A stretch of 64,000 nt of DNA, from contig NZ_CP113116.1 of the NCBI RefSeq assembly GCF_026625985.1, positions 3,472,001 to 3,536,000 on the forward strand. Direction: 5' to 3'. This stretch comes from Mycobacterium sp. Aquia_213. GTDB taxonomy: Bacteria > Actinomycetota > Actinomycetes > Mycobacteriales > Mycobacteriaceae. Both the position numbers and the translations under genes were made by a program. Shown here in pieces: positions 35,766 through 46,546 of the stretch. Numbering within the stretch: the stretch's first letter is position 1; every line of letters begins with the position of its first letter. Below the pieces are notes generated by a model that was not told the DNA's origin, did no database searches, and saw only the letters and a list, made by a program, of their open reading frames with translations.

Positions 35766-37535
35766 TTACCGGCTACCGCTGGACCGGCCGTAACCGCTGC
35801 TTCCCAAGGGTCCCGATGCCCACGCGGTCGCGGTCTGATCGAGGTTTTCCAGCCGGCGTCGCACCTGGACGATCAGCGCCGCCGGATCCTCGCCGGCGTC
35901 CACCGCCGAGCTGACCGCGGTGATCGCGTCCACGGTGTCTTCCAGGTCGATCGCGGCGGGAATGACCCGCAGGGCCAACGAGCTCACCGGCGGCGGTTCC
36001 AGGGCGGCGGCTTCCGCGGTGCCGCGTACTTGATGCGCCAGCCGGTAGGCATCGGCCCGGATCGATTGCCAGTGCCGCCGCTGCGTCGCGGGTTTGACCG
36101 CCTCGGTCAAGTAGCTGTGCGAGGCCGTCAGTCCGCGGACCAGCTGGGCGTATGCGGGGAACCGCCTCGCTTCGGGCCACAACAGGTAGCCGAATACCAC
36201 CGCCACCGCGGCTCCGACGAAGGTGTCCCACAGCCGCACCGCGGGCGCGACCGGGTCCGGCTGGCCGATCGACTGGGACAGCAGCGCCGAGGTGGTGATT
36301 CCGATCACAGCAAGGCCGTACAGCTTCGGCACCGAGAGCACAACGAAACCCAGCGCCAGCGCGGTGGCCACCACAAGCGGCAGGCCGGGCGAGAGCACCG
36401 CCAGCACGGTCGTTGCCACCAGCGCGCCGATCAGCGTGCCGAATATCCGGTTCACCGTGCGTACGAAGACCGAGGCGTATTCGGGCCGCACGATGACGGC
36501 CGTGGTCAGTGGCAGCCAGAACGAATGGGTTGGCTGCCGCATCGCGACCGTGAGCGCGGTGGCCACCGCCATGCATAGGCCGAGCCGCACCCCGTTGGCC
36601 AGGCCGGCACGTGAGGTAGCCGTACGCAGCAGGCCCGACAACCCCGGAGCCTCGGGCTTCACCGTGCCCGGCCGCTGCGGCTGCCGACTCAGCGCATCGG
36701 CCAGCTCGACCAAACCCGGATCGCCATCGGCATCCGCTTCCGAAAATGGGACCGAAACGGGTATACCGTCCCAAATCTGTTGTCCTGCTTGGCGAATCGC
36801 CGCGATCGCGGCCGGGGGCACGGGTCTGCCCTGAGCGTAAAGCGTCGCCGCCGCAAAGGCCACCAGATCGGCCCTGCGGCGGTTTCGCGCAGCGCGGGCA
36901 ACGGCCGACGCGGCGGCCAGCCGGCCACGCGCGGCACCGGCCTGCTCGGTGCCGATCGCAGCGCACAAGTCCGCGGCGGCGAAGTACACCGCCGCCTGCG
37001 CCCGGCGCTCGGGTTTGTCGCGATGAAAAGCCCACGGCGCCAATACCGAAACCGCGGCGACCGATGTCCCGGCCAGGTACCACACCGCCTGCTGCCACCA
37101 GGGCAGCGACGATCCACCGAACTGGCCGAAGGCCACCCCGATCGAAAGCATCAGCCCGAATGCCGGTGCGCTGGGCCCGGTTCCGCCGACCATGCCCGAG
37201 ATCGCCCCGGCGACCGCCGCGGTGAGAACTTGCCCGACGCCGAAGCCCGGCCACAGTTGCGCACCCACGCTGATGCCCACCGCCCCACCGATGGCCTGGG
37301 CGACCCAGGCCCACCACCGGGCGCGGTAGAAGCCGCGGACCAGGAAGATGACCGCGCAGGCGGCTCCGAGGTAAGCCAGACCGACCAGCTGCAATTGGCC
37401 GAACAGGACGCCGGTCCCCGCGATCAGTGCCGCTGTACCCGTCGCCCAGAGGGCGGGCCCCACGGCCCAGGGTGCCTTGGACGGGCGTAGCGATCCGGCG
37501 ATGCTGCGGCCGAGTGCCGCCGCCAGCGAACCCAT
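35766..37535 (-). CDS. FUSC-family membrane transporter
   Basis: A 589-residue protein with two sets of about five to six membrane helices (approximately residues 20-165 and 310-460) and cytosolic regions after each, the layout of fusaric-acid-resistance/aromatic-acid exporter proteins. The second set has the family segment SFWLPLTTAVIVRPEYASVFVRTVNR and RIFGTLIGALVA. ATG at 37535 is chosen because it is the first start after the tpiA stop (16 nt away) and gives a membrane-protein N-terminus. The substrate is unknown; efflux of organic anions is an inference from the family. Confidence 0.85.
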   Translation of the reverse strand: MGSLAAALGRSIAGSLRPSKAPWAVGPALWATGTAALIAGTGVLFGQLQLVGLAYLGAACAVIFLVRGFYRARWWAWVAQAIGGAVGISVGAQLWPGFGVGQVLTAAVAGAISGMVGGTGPSAPAFGLMLSIGVAFGQFGGSSLPWWQQAVWYLAGTSVAAVSVLAPWAFHRDKPERRAQAAVYFAAADLCAAIGTEQAGAARGRLAAASAVARAARNRRRADLVAFAAATLYAQGRPVPPAAIAAIRQAGQQIWDGIPVSVPFSEADADGDPGLVELADALSRQPQRPGTVKPEAPGLSGLLRTATSRAGLANGVRLGLCMAVATALTVAMRQPTHSFWLPLTTAVIVRPEYASVFVRTVNRIFGTLIGALVATTVLAVLSPGLPLVVATALALGFVVLSVPKLYGLAVIGITTSALLSQSIGQPDPVAPAVRLWDTFVGAAVAVVFGYLLWPEARRFPAYAQLVRGLTASHSYLTEAVKPATQRRHWQSIRADAYRLAHQVRGTAEAAALEPPPVSSLALRVIPAAIDLEDTVDAITAVSSAVDAGEDPAALIVQVRRRLENLDQTATAWASGPLGSSGYGRSSGSR

Positions 37536-37551
37536 CGTGGCAGCGGCGTTG

Positions 37552-38337
37552 TTACGGCAGCGGCCCACCGGCGGCGATGGCCGCCAGGGTCGCGAATTGC
37601 TCGCCCTCCAGCGACGCGCCCCCGACCAGCCCGCCGTCGACGTCTTCCTGCGCGACGATCTCGCCGACATTCTTCGCGTTCACCGAGCCGCCGTAGAGCA
37701 CCCGCACGGTCTCCGCGATCTTCGATGACGCCAGTTCGGCCAGCTGCCGGCGGATCGCCCCGCAGACCTCCTGGGCATCCCCGGAGCTGGCCACCCGGCC
37801 GGTGCCGATCGCCCAGACCGGCTCGTAGGCGATGACAACCTGGCCGATCTGCTCGGCGGAGAGCCCGGCCAGTGATTCACGGACCTGCTTCTCGCAGTGG
37901 CTGACGTGCTCGCCCGCCTCCCGAACGTCGAGATGTTCGCCGACGCAGACGATCGGGGTCAGGCCGTTCTTGAGCGCGGCGGTGGCCTTCGCGGCCACCA
38001 GCGCGTCGTCCTCGTTGTGGTAGGTGCGCCGCTCCGAGTGGCCCACCACGACGAAGGTGCAGCCCAGCTTGGCCAGGAATGTTCCGCTGATGTCGCCGGT
38101 GTAGGCGCCGGAGTCGTGCTGGGACAGGTCCTGGGCGCCGTAGGTCAACCGCAGCTTGTCGCCGTCGACCAGGGTCTGCACGCTGCGCAGGTTGGTGAAC
38201 GGCGGCAGCACCGTGACGTCGACCTTGTCGAAGTACTTGTCCGGCAGCGCGAATGCGATCTTCTGCACCAGCGCGATGGCCTCGAAGTGATTGAGGTTCA
38301 TCTTCCAGTTGCCGGCGATCAGCGGCTTACGGCTCAC
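37552..38337 (-). CDS. tpiA: Triosephosphate isomerase
   Basis: A 261-residue TIM barrel with the active-site Lys in AGNWKMN, His in VVGHSERR and Glu in AYEPVWAIGTG; the phosphate loop is YGGSVNAKN. It interconverts glyceraldehyde-3-phosphate and dihydroxyacetone phosphate. GTG at 38337 overlaps the pgk stop (GTGA). Confidence 0.97.
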   Translation of the reverse strand: MSRKPLIAGNWKMNLNHFEAIALVQKIAFALPDKYFDKVDVTVLPPFTNLRSVQTLVDGDKLRLTYGAQDLSQHDSGAYTGDISGTFLAKLGCTFVVVGHSERRTYHNEDDALVAAKATAALKNGLTPIVCVGEHLDVREAGEHVSHCEKQVRESLAGLSAEQIGQVVIAYEPVWAIGTGRVASSGDAQEVCGAIRRQLAELASSKIAETVRVLYGGSVNAKNVGEIVAQEDVDGGLVGGASLEGEQFATLAAIAAGGPLP

Positions 38338-39572
38338 GACTCTCCTTCGCTCGGCTGCGGGCGGCCCAACACCTCGATGCCGGGCAGCTCCTTGCCTTCC
38401 AGGTATTCCAGCGATGCGCCACCACCGGTGGAGATGTGCGAGAAGGCGTCCTCGGGGATCCCGAGCGCACGCACGGCGGCCGCGGAGTCACCACCGCCCA
38501 CCACACTGAATGCACCCTTGGCCGTCGCCGCGGCGATGGCCTCGGCGACACCCTTGGTGCCCGCGGCGTATGCCGGGAATTCGAAGACGCCCATCGGCCC
38601 ATTCCAGAAGACGGTCTTGGCGTTGGACAGCAGCGTGGTGAACCGCTTGACCGAACCCGGGCCGATATCCAGACCTATCAGATCGTCCGGAATCGCATTG
38701 GCGGCCACGAACTGTGGGGGCGAATCTGCGCTGAAGTGCTCGGTCACCACGATGTCGCCGGGCAGGCGCAACACGTCGGCGTAGGTGTCCAGCAGGTTGC
38801 GGCAGGTCTCGACCATGTCTTCTTCCAGCAGCGAATCGCCCACCGAATATCCCTGTGCGGCAAGGAATGTGAAGCACATCCCACCACCGATCACGATGCT
38901 GTCCGCCTTGGTTGCCAGCGACTCGATGACGCCGAGTTTGTCGGACACCTTGGATCCGCCGAGCACGACGGCGTAGGGCCGCTCGGTGGAGCTGCACAGC
39001 CGTTCCAGCACCTCGATCTCGGCGGCCACCAGTGTGCCCGCGTAGTGCGGCAACAAGGTGGCGACGTCGTACACCGAGGCCTGCTTGCGGTGCACCACTC
39101 CAAACCCGTCGGAGACGAAAGCCCCTCCCGGCGAGACCAATTCGACCAGCTGCTTGGCCAACGCCAGCCGCTCACCGTCGACCTTGCTGGTCTCGCGCGG
39201 GTCGAAGCGGATGTTCTCCAGCAGCAGGATGTCCCCGTCGGTCAGACCCTCAGCACGCGCCAGCGCGTCGGTACCGACGACATCGCCCGCCAGCTGCACG
39301 TGCCGGCCCAACTGCTCGCCCAGCGCGGCCGCGACCGGCGCCAGCGACAACATCGGATCCGGTCCTTGCGTGGGACGCCCCAGGTGCGCGGTCACCACGA
39401 CCTTGGCGCCGGCATCCACCAGCGCCTGCAACGTCGGCACCGACGCGGTGATTCGGCCGGGGTCGGTAATGACGCCGTCGCCGTCGAGCGGCACATTCAG
39501 ATCGGACCGGACCAGCACGCTGCGACCCGAAACACCTTCGGACAGAAGGTCTTCGAGGTTTGGGACGCTCAC
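38334..39572 (-). CDS. pgk: Phosphoglycerate kinase
   Basis: A 412-residue kinase with SVLVRSDLNVPLD at the N-terminus, GRPTQGPDP, the hinge and nucleotide segments FWNGPMGVFEFP and SVVGGGDSAAAVR. It makes ATP from 1,3-bisphosphoglycerate. The start is 2 nt after the gap stop and the stop overlaps tpiA, so gap-pgk-tpiA is one translation-coupled unit. Confidence 0.97.
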   Translation of the reverse strand: MSVPNLEDLLSEGVSGRSVLVRSDLNVPLDGDGVITDPGRITASVPTLQALVDAGAKVVVTAHLGRPTQGPDPMLSLAPVAAALGEQLGRHVQLAGDVVGTDALARAEGLTDGDILLLENIRFDPRETSKVDGERLALAKQLVELVSPGGAFVSDGFGVVHRKQASVYDVATLLPHYAGTLVAAEIEVLERLCSSTERPYAVVLGGSKVSDKLGVIESLATKADSIVIGGGMCFTFLAAQGYSVGDSLLEEDMVETCRNLLDTYADVLRLPGDIVVTEHFSADSPPQFVAANAIPDDLIGLDIGPGSVKRFTTLLSNAKTVFWNGPMGVFEFPAYAAGTKGVAEAIAAATAKGAFSVVGGGDSAAAVRALGIPEDAFSHISTGGGASLEYLEGKELPGIEVLGRPQPSEGES

Positions 39573-39574
39573 GG

Positions 39575-40594
<1,020 letters not shown>

Positions 40595-40765
40595 TTGTGT
40601 CTCCCTCGTCTGCGAGTCTGGTGTTGAAACCCTGGCCGTCAGCCTAGATCAGTAGTGGCAACGGTTGCTGAGTCGGTAACAGTCCCGAAACCGCGAGAAC
40701 CAAACGCCGAGCTAAACGGCCACCCGTCGAGTCGGGCGGCGCGAATGCCGTAGGTCGTTGCGGCC

Positions 40766-41236
40766 CTAGCGGACCACGAGCCGCGGCCCCCGGGCAGCGT
40801 CAGCTGTGGGCTGCGCCACAAATCGGCGCTGCAAGTTTTCGACCAGGCCGTCGAGTGCCTTCCGCTCCTGCTCCTCGACGCGCGCGGTGCGCCGGAAGAC
40901 GCACGCACTTTCGGCGTCACCTCTGGCTTCGGCGACGGCAATCGCCTTGTAGTAGCCGTCGATCCGTTGGTCGATCAGGCGGCGGTTCTGAGTGAGCAGA
41001 CGCAGAAAGTAGTCGGCCTGGCGTTGATCCGCTGTGTCGGCCGCAACCGTGGCGCGATCGACAGCACCGGCGGGACGGCCTGCGGTCACCGCCGATCCCG
41101 ATTGGTGAACATGCCCCGTGCCGGGACGGACTGCGGTGCCGCGAGCCTGACGCCCGCGCCGGTCACGGGCACCACTCGACCTGTGCGCTGCGACCGAGCG
41201 TGCATCACGCTCGTCAGACGAACCAGCGAAGTCCAT
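40766..41236 (-). CDS. Hypothetical protein with C-terminal helical hairpin
   Basis: A 156-residue protein. The first 70 residues are low-complexity and rich in Arg, Gly, Ser and Ala, probably disordered. The C-terminal part (about 75-145: RQADYFLRLLTQNRRLIDQRIDGYYKAIAVAEARGDAESACVFRR, continuing with ARVEEQERKALDGLVENL) is two or three charged helices, typical of a small coiled-coil domain. No motif of known function is seen. ATG at 41236 is used because a GA-rich ribosome-site-like run precedes it; an in-frame TTG at 41251 is the alternative. It stands alone upstream of gap. Confidence 0.6.
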   Translation of the reverse strand: MDFAGSSDERDARSVAAHRSSGARDRRGRQARGTAVRPGTGHVHQSGSAVTAGRPAGAVDRATVAADTADQRQADYFLRLLTQNRRLIDQRIDGYYKAIAVAEARGDAESACVFRRTARVEEQERKALDGLVENLQRRFVAQPTADAARGPRLVVR

Positions 41237-41412
41237 CTCTTCTTCTCTCAACTGGCAGTTCAGTGTTTAGCGCGGTAACCATAACCCCGCGAATCCGGCC
41301 AGCGCCATATGCTTCGGCGACGAAGACTAGGTCGCTTTTGCTAGCACGGCATAAATGCCAGGTCAGCCGCTCAGAGGCCGTGACTACTTCGGCGGCTCAG
41401 AGGTGGTGGCTA

Positions 41413-42693
41413 CTAAGGACATTCGTGGGCCATGTGCAGCAGCGCCGGAGCCATCCACCGACAGGCCTCCAGCGCGATCTGCACCCGGAACATCGCGTCG
41501 GGGTCGCCGAGACTTTGACCGCACAGCTGCATGGCCCGAGTCACGGCTTCCTGAATTATGTTGGGGGGCAACTGCATTGCGTCAGCGGTCGCGACGTGGC
41601 TGCGATTGCGGGACAAGAACTCCCGCAACGTCTCGCGCAACCACCGGGTGCGTTCGTCGTCGTGGCCGAGGTCGCCGAGCACGTCGGCGACAAAGGAGCG
41701 CAGCTCGTCCAAGTCGCCTGCCATCAACGCAATTGGGGCGACCTCGGTGTAGAAAACCACCCGGGCATCGCAGCGGGCGCCGCCGGCAAAAGCAACCGCC
41801 TTTACCCGTTCCGCCTGTTTCAACGATGCCCGGAATCCGCTTTGGCCGTCTTCCACCCGGCCAACCGCCAGACCGGCGCGAACACCCGCAGACTCGAAAG
41901 CGGTGCGCACCCGCGACTGGTCGATGTCCCGTTTGCCAGATCCGTCGAGCGCAAACCACAACCGGGCCTCGCGGTCATGCGTCGGCACCATCAAGGTGCC
42001 GTTCACCGCGCCCACCGCCGCACCCAGCGCGCGTCGCACCCGATCGAACGCCGCCGCCACGTCGTGGACCGGTACCGCCTCGTCCACCCACAACGCCGCG
42101 GCGATGTGCACGCCGCCCAACGGGTAGGTCAACACGCTGTCGGCCACCTGGGCGGCGACCGGGATGTTGTCCGCCATCTCGCCGACCGCGAGCGGCTGCC
42201 GGCCGCCGGGAGCGCTTCCACATTCGTCGCGCTCCAACTCGTAGGAGACCGTCAGTTGATCGGCGACCGCGTCGACGAAGCTCGCCGACCGCGACACCAG
42301 GTCGACGACCGTCGGCACCTGCCGGGCCGGCTCCACCAGCGCCACGAACCGGATCGCCGCCTCCAGGAAGCGCGAGTGCACGATGCGGTGTGCCCGCACC
42401 AACACCGACAGTGGAACGTCGCGCTGCGCGGCCGCGCGCACGTAGGCGACCGACGCCGCCGGCGCCTCTAACCACTCGGCCGTCGCACCCTGGGCCAAGA
42501 ATTGGATACCGGCGACCACGCTGTCGGTGAGGCTGGCCCGCCACAAGTCGACCATCACGGCGTCGTAATTGAGGTCCCGATTCTCGGCCTTGATCTCCTC
42601 GAAGACTTCGGCGATGAAGTCATCGCGAATGCGGTCCATCTCCCGGGCGATCACCGACATGGGATCCGCAATGACGTCGACCACGCCGGCCAC
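41413..42693 (-). CDS. PucR-type transcriptional regulator (Rv1429-like)
   Basis: A 426-residue protein. The N-terminal half is helical (RsbRD/unknown-sensor-like: VIAREMDRIRDDFIAEVFEEI), followed by a GGDEF-like degenerate middle region (about 190-330) and a C-terminal HTH typical of PucR/CdaR proteins (TRWLRETLREFLSRNRSHVATADAMQLPPNIIQEAVTRAMQL, split here as the helices LREFLS and ATADAM...IIQEAVTRA). The last 40 residues follow the family. It is divergent from the acyltransferase gene across 149 bp and could control that lipid cluster, an inference from position. Confidence 0.8.
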   Translation of the reverse strand: MAGVVDVIADPMSVIAREMDRIRDDFIAEVFEEIKAENRDLNYDAVMVDLWRASLTDSVVAGIQFLAQGATAEWLEAPAASVAYVRAAAQRDVPLSVLVRAHRIVHSRFLEAAIRFVALVEPARQVPTVVDLVSRSASFVDAVADQLTVSYELERDECGSAPGGRQPLAVGEMADNIPVAAQVADSVLTYPLGGVHIAAALWVDEAVPVHDVAAAFDRVRRALGAAVGAVNGTLMVPTHDREARLWFALDGSGKRDIDQSRVRTAFESAGVRAGLAVGRVEDGQSGFRASLKQAERVKAVAFAGGARCDARVVFYTEVAPIALMAGDLDELRSFVADVLGDLGHDDERTRWLRETLREFLSRNRSHVATADAMQLPPNIIQEAVTRAMQLCGQSLGDPDAMFRVQIALEACRWMAPALLHMAHECP

Positions 42694-42842
42694 CTTCCAT
42701 CCCGTCGTCCCCCACCCATCACTGTGCGCGACCGGGAGTCCGAAGGTAAGAGAGTTTGCCTGTTAGCCATCCAATGCAAAGCCCTAGCTACCATCTAGGG
42801 ACTCAACGCGGGAATTCTCCAGCGACGCCAAAGGGGGCAACG

Positions 42843-43658
42843 GTGAGCGAAGTGCGCGATACCGGCAGTGACGATCCCGAGCTCGGCAAATTCGACCCCG
42901 GCCTGACCCAGCGCCTGATGGGGGTGCTGCGCCCGGTATTGAAGAGGTATTTCCGCTCCGAAGTGCACGGACTGGAGTCCTTCCCGCCCGGCGGCGCGCT
43001 GGTGGTCGGTAACCACTCCGGCGGCATGTTGCCGATGGACGTCCCGATCTTCACCGTCGACTTCTACGAGAAGTTCGGCTACGACCGCCCGGTGTACACC
43101 CTGAGTCACGACATCTTGTTCATGGGCGTCACCGGCGGGCTGTTCCGGCGGCTCGGCTACATCCGGGCCAACCGCGAGAACGCGGCCAGCGCCCTGCGCT
43201 CCGGTGGCGTGGTGGTGGTGTTTCCCGGCGGTGACTACGACGCGTACCGGCCGACGGCTTCGGAGAACGTCATCGACTTCAACGGCCGCAAGGGATATGT
43301 CCGCACCGCGATCGAAGCCGGCGTGCCGATCGTTCCCGCGGTGTCCATCGGCGGCCAGCAGACGCAGCTCTATCTGACCCGCGGCACCTGGCTGGCCGAG
43401 CGGCTGGGCATCAAGCGCTTGCTGCGCAGCTCGATCCTGCCGGTGTCGTTCGGCTTCCCGTTCGGGTTGAGCGCTGTCGTCCCACCCAATGTGCCGCTAC
43501 CTACCAAGATCGTCACGCAGGTGCTAGAGCCCATCGACATCGTCGCGCAGTTCGGCGAGGACCCCGACATCGACGAGGTCGACGAGCACGTGCGCTCGGT
43601 GATGCAGGAGGCCCTCAAGGACCTCGCCGCCAAGCGTCGCTTCCCGATACTGGGCTGA
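42843..43658 (+). CDS. LPLAT/DGAT2-like acyltransferase (Rv1428c-like)
   Basis: A 271-residue membrane-associated acyltransferase. The catalytic His is in VVGNHSGGMLPMDVP; the acid is seven residues on rather than four, so it is not a plain HX4D PlsC motif and fits the MGAT/DGAT2-like branch. The second motif is VVFPGGDYDAYRP, like the PGG.xE of DGAT2. GTG at 42843 is preceded by AAGGGGG 5 nt upstream, better than the in-frame ATG at 42774. It probably acylates a glycerolipid or lysolipid. fadD12 follows 3 nt after the stop, so acyl activation and transfer are co-expressed. Confidence 0.82.
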   Translation: MSEVRDTGSDDPELGKFDPGLTQRLMGVLRPVLKRYFRSEVHGLESFPPGGALVVGNHSGGMLPMDVPIFTVDFYEKFGYDRPVYTLSHDILFMGVTGGLFRRLGYIRANRENAASALRSGGVVVVFPGGDYDAYRPTASENVIDFNGRKGYVRTAIEAGVPIVPAVSIGGQQTQLYLTRGTWLAERLGIKRLLRSSILPVSFGFPFGLSAVVPPNVPLPTKIVTQVLEPIDIVAQFGEDPDIDEVDEHVRSVMQEALKDLAAKRRFPILG

Positions 43659-43661
43659 GAG

Positions 43662-45290
43662 ATGCCCTCTCCCCTGGAGCAGGCCCGCGGCGTCTTGGGC
43701 GTCGTGGCCACGCTGCAACGCGCCGGAATGATCGCGCCGATGCGGCCCGATCGCTACCTGAAGATGGCCGCGGCGATGCGCCGCGAGGGCATGGGCATGA
43801 CGGTCGGTTTCGCCGGCGCCGCGCAGCGCTGCCCGGACCGCCCCGCCCTGATCGACGAACTCGGCACGCTGACCTGGCGGCAGCTCGACGAGCGGATCAA
43901 TGCGTTGGCGGCCGCGCTGCAGGCCCTGCCGACGGGCCAGCCACAGGTCATCGGGATCATGTGCCGCAATCACCGCGGCTTCGTCGAGGCACTGGTGGCC
44001 GCCAATCGGATCGGCTCCGATGTCGTGCTGCTGAACACGTCGTTCGCCGGGCCGGCAATGGCCGAAGTGGTGAACCGTGAAGACGTCGACGCCGCCATCT
44101 ACGACGAGGAGTTCACCGCGACGGTCGACCGTGCGCTGGCCGATAGGCCGGACGCCACCCGCATCGTGGCCTGGGCCGACGCACCGCACGAGTTGACCGT
44201 CGAGAAACTCATCGACGACCACCTCGGCGCGCAGCCGCAGCGCACCGGGCGCAAGGGCAGGATGATCCTGCTGACCTCCGGGACCACCGGAAGTCCCAAG
44301 GGCGCCAAGCAGTCTGGAGGCGGCGCCGGCATCGGCACGCTCAAGGCGATCCTGGACCGCACGCCGTGGCGCACGGAGGAGACGATCGTGATCGTGGCGC
44401 CGATGTTCCATGCGTGGGGGTTCTCACAATTGATCTTCGCGGCGTCGATGGCGTGCACGATCGTCACCCGGCGCAAATTCGACCCGGAGGCCACGCTCGA
44501 GCTCGTCGACCGCCATCGGGCGACCGGCCTGGCGGTGGTACCGGTGATGTTCGACCGCATCATGGAACTGCCCGACGACGTCCGGAACCGCTACAGCGGC
44601 AAGACATTACGGTTTGCCGCCGCATCGGGTTCGCGGATGCGCCCCGACGTGGTCACCGCGTTCATGGACCAGTTCGGCGACGTGATCTACAACAACTACA
44701 ACGCGACCGAGGCGGGCATGATCGCGACGGCCACACCGGCGGACCTACGCGCCGCACCCGACACCGCGGGCAAGCCGGCGGGCGGAACCGAGATCCGGAT
44801 CCTGGACCCGGAATTCAACGAGATGCCCACCGGCGAGGTCGGCACGATCTACGTCCGCAACGACACCCAATTCGATGGTTACACCTCCGGCAACACGAAG
44901 GATTTCCACGCCGGGTTCATGTCGTCGGGCGACGTCGGTTATCTCGACGAGGCCGGACGGCTGTTCGTCGTCGGCCGCGACGACGAGATGATCGTGTCCG
45001 GCGGCGAGAACGTCTACCCGATCGAGGTGGAGAAGACGCTTGCCGCGCACCCGGAGGTGGCCGAGGCCGCGGTCATCGGTGTGGACGACGAACAGTACGG
45101 CCAGCGCCTGGCGGCGTTCGTGGTGCTGGGCCCCGGCTCGGCCGCTACCCCCGAGACGCTCAAACAGCACGTTCGCGACAACCTCGCCAATTACAAAGTG
45201 CCACGCGAGATTTCGGTTCTCGACGAGCTGCCCCGCGGCAGCACCGGCAAGATCCTGCGCGCGGAGCTGCAATCCAAGGTCGGTGGCTGA
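43662..45290 (+). CDS. fadD12: Fatty-acid-CoA ligase FadD12
   Basis: A 542-residue adenylating enzyme. The P-loop is MILLTSGTTGSPKGAKQ, the A5 motif YNNYNATEAG and the hinge region SSGDVGYLDEAGRLFVVGRDDEMIVSGGENVYP; the C-terminal Lys is in PRGSTGKILRAEL. It activates fatty acids to acyl-CoA with ATP. It shares one base with the stop/start of the next gene (TGATG). Substrate chain length cannot be read from sequence. Confidence 0.93.
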   Translation: MPSPLEQARGVLGVVATLQRAGMIAPMRPDRYLKMAAAMRREGMGMTVGFAGAAQRCPDRPALIDELGTLTWRQLDERINALAAALQALPTGQPQVIGIMCRNHRGFVEALVAANRIGSDVVLLNTSFAGPAMAEVVNREDVDAAIYDEEFTATVDRALADRPDATRIVAWADAPHELTVEKLIDDHLGAQPQRTGRKGRMILLTSGTTGSPKGAKQSGGGAGIGTLKAILDRTPWRTEETIVIVAPMFHAWGFSQLIFAASMACTIVTRRKFDPEATLELVDRHRATGLAVVPVMFDRIMELPDDVRNRYSGKTLRFAAASGSRMRPDVVTAFMDQFGDVIYNNYNATEAGMIATATPADLRAAPDTAGKPAGGTEIRILDPEFNEMPTGEVGTIYVRNDTQFDGYTSGNTKDFHAGFMSSGDVGYLDEAGRLFVVGRDDEMIVSGGENVYPIEVEKTLAAHPEVAEAAVIGVDDEQYGQRLAAFVVLGPGSAATPETLKQHVRDNLANYKVPREISVLDELPRGSTGKILRAELQSKVGG

Positions 45291-46546
45291 TGCGCCGCCT
45301 CAAGCCCAGGCCGCTGGCGCGCGCGGCGCTGGAATTGGCCAACGCCGCCAACGGATTACGGCCGCTGGCCCGCAAGGGCTACACCACCGTGCTGGTGTTC
45401 TGGTTCGGCTGGCCGACCTCGGAAGTGCCCGGCCTGTACGCGGGTGCCTCGTTGCTGGACGTGCTGCGGCGCGGCCGCCGCGGTGACTTCGCCGGGCGCC
45501 GGGGCAAGGCGGCGCTGGCCCTGACGGCGGCGTCCTGGGCGATCCTGGCGGTGATCCGCTATCGCAACGTCACCACCCCGGGCCCGGTGCTAGAGGCGGG
45601 GCTGCGCGAACAGCTGGGCCCCGATTACGCCGAGGCCGTGGCGTCACTGCCGCAGACCCAGCCGGAGCGCCGAGGGCGGCTCAGCCTGCCGCGGGGCATC
45701 GCGGTGGCGCGCCGGCGCTATGTCGAGAAGACCAACGTCGTGTCCTACGGGCCGCATCGCGCCAACCGGGCCGATATCTGGCGGCGCCGCGACCTGCCGC
45801 GCGACGGCAAGGCGCCGGTGTTGGTACAAATCCCCGGCGGTGCCTGGGTGATCGGGATGCGACGCCCCCAGGCCTATCCCCTGATGAGCCATCTGGCCGC
45901 GCGCGGCTGGATATGCGTGTCGGTCGGCTATCGGGTTTCTCCGAAGCACACCTGGCCCGATCACATCGTCGACGTCAAACGGGCGCTGGCGTGGGTGCAG
46001 GAGAACATCGCGGCCTACGGCGGCGACCCGGATTTCGTTGCCATCACCGGCGGCTCCGCGGGCGGGCACCTTTGCGCGCTGGCCGCGCTGACACCCAACG
46101 ACCCCGAATTCCAGCCGGGTTTCGAGGACGCCGACACGTCGGTGGTCGCCGCGGTTCCCGTGTACGGGCGCTACGACTGGTTTTCCACGACCGGCGAGGG
46201 CCGCCGCGAGTTCGTCGAGCTGCTCGAAAAGTTCGTGGTGAAGCGCAAACTCGACACACACCGCGACGTGTTCGTCGATGCGTCACCGATTCGGCAGCTG
46301 CGCGCCGACGCGCCACCGTTCTTCATCCTGCACGGCCATGACGACTCGCTGATCCCCGTCGGCGAGGCGCAGGAGTTCGTCGAGGAACTGCGGGCGGTGT
46401 CGAAGTCGCCCGTCGCCTATGCCGAATTGCCTTATGCGCAACATGCTTTCGACATCTTCGGCTCCCCGCGGGCGCACAAATCGGCCGAGGCGGTCGCGCG
46501 CTTTTTGTCCTGGGTGTACGCGACGACCTACCTGAACCGCGACTAG
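45290..46546 (+). CDS. lipO: Alpha/beta-hydrolase of the HSL type (LipO-like)
   Basis: A 418-residue esterase/lipase. The first 110 residues are Arg-rich with a hydrophobic stretch (ALALTAASWAILAVI) and may bind the membrane. The nucleophile Ser is in ITGGSAGGHLCAL; the oxyanion loop is QIPGGAWVIGM, with Pro where HGG is usual; Asp is in LHGHDDSLIP and His in YAQHAFDIF. It should hydrolyse a short or medium acyl ester. It is the last gene of the acyltransferase-fadD12-lipO unit and overlaps the WS/DGAT gene by 4 bp. Confidence 0.85.
   Translation: MRRLKPRPLARAALELANAANGLRPLARKGYTTVLVFWFGWPTSEVPGLYAGASLLDVLRRGRRGDFAGRRGKAALALTAASWAILAVIRYRNVTTPGPVLEAGLREQLGPDYAEAVASLPQTQPERRGRLSLPRGIAVARRRYVEKTNVVSYGPHRANRADIWRRRDLPRDGKAPVLVQIPGGAWVIGMRRPQAYPLMSHLAARGWICVSVGYRVSPKHTWPDHIVDVKRALAWVQENIAAYGGDPDFVAITGGSAGGHLCALAALTPNDPEFQPGFEDADTSVVAAVPVYGRYDWFSTTGEGRREFVELLEKFVVKRKLDTHRDVFVDASPIRQLRADAPPFFILHGHDDSLIPVGEAQEFVEELRAVSKSPVAYAELPYAQHAFDIFGSPRAHKSAEAVARFLSWVYATTYLNRD

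Noticed and set aside
44366..45289. An N-terminal extension of about 300 residues on the LipO-like protein.
   Set aside because: It lies fully inside fadD12 in another frame and is Arg/Gly-rich shadow text; the ATG at 45290 gives the length I recall for LipO.
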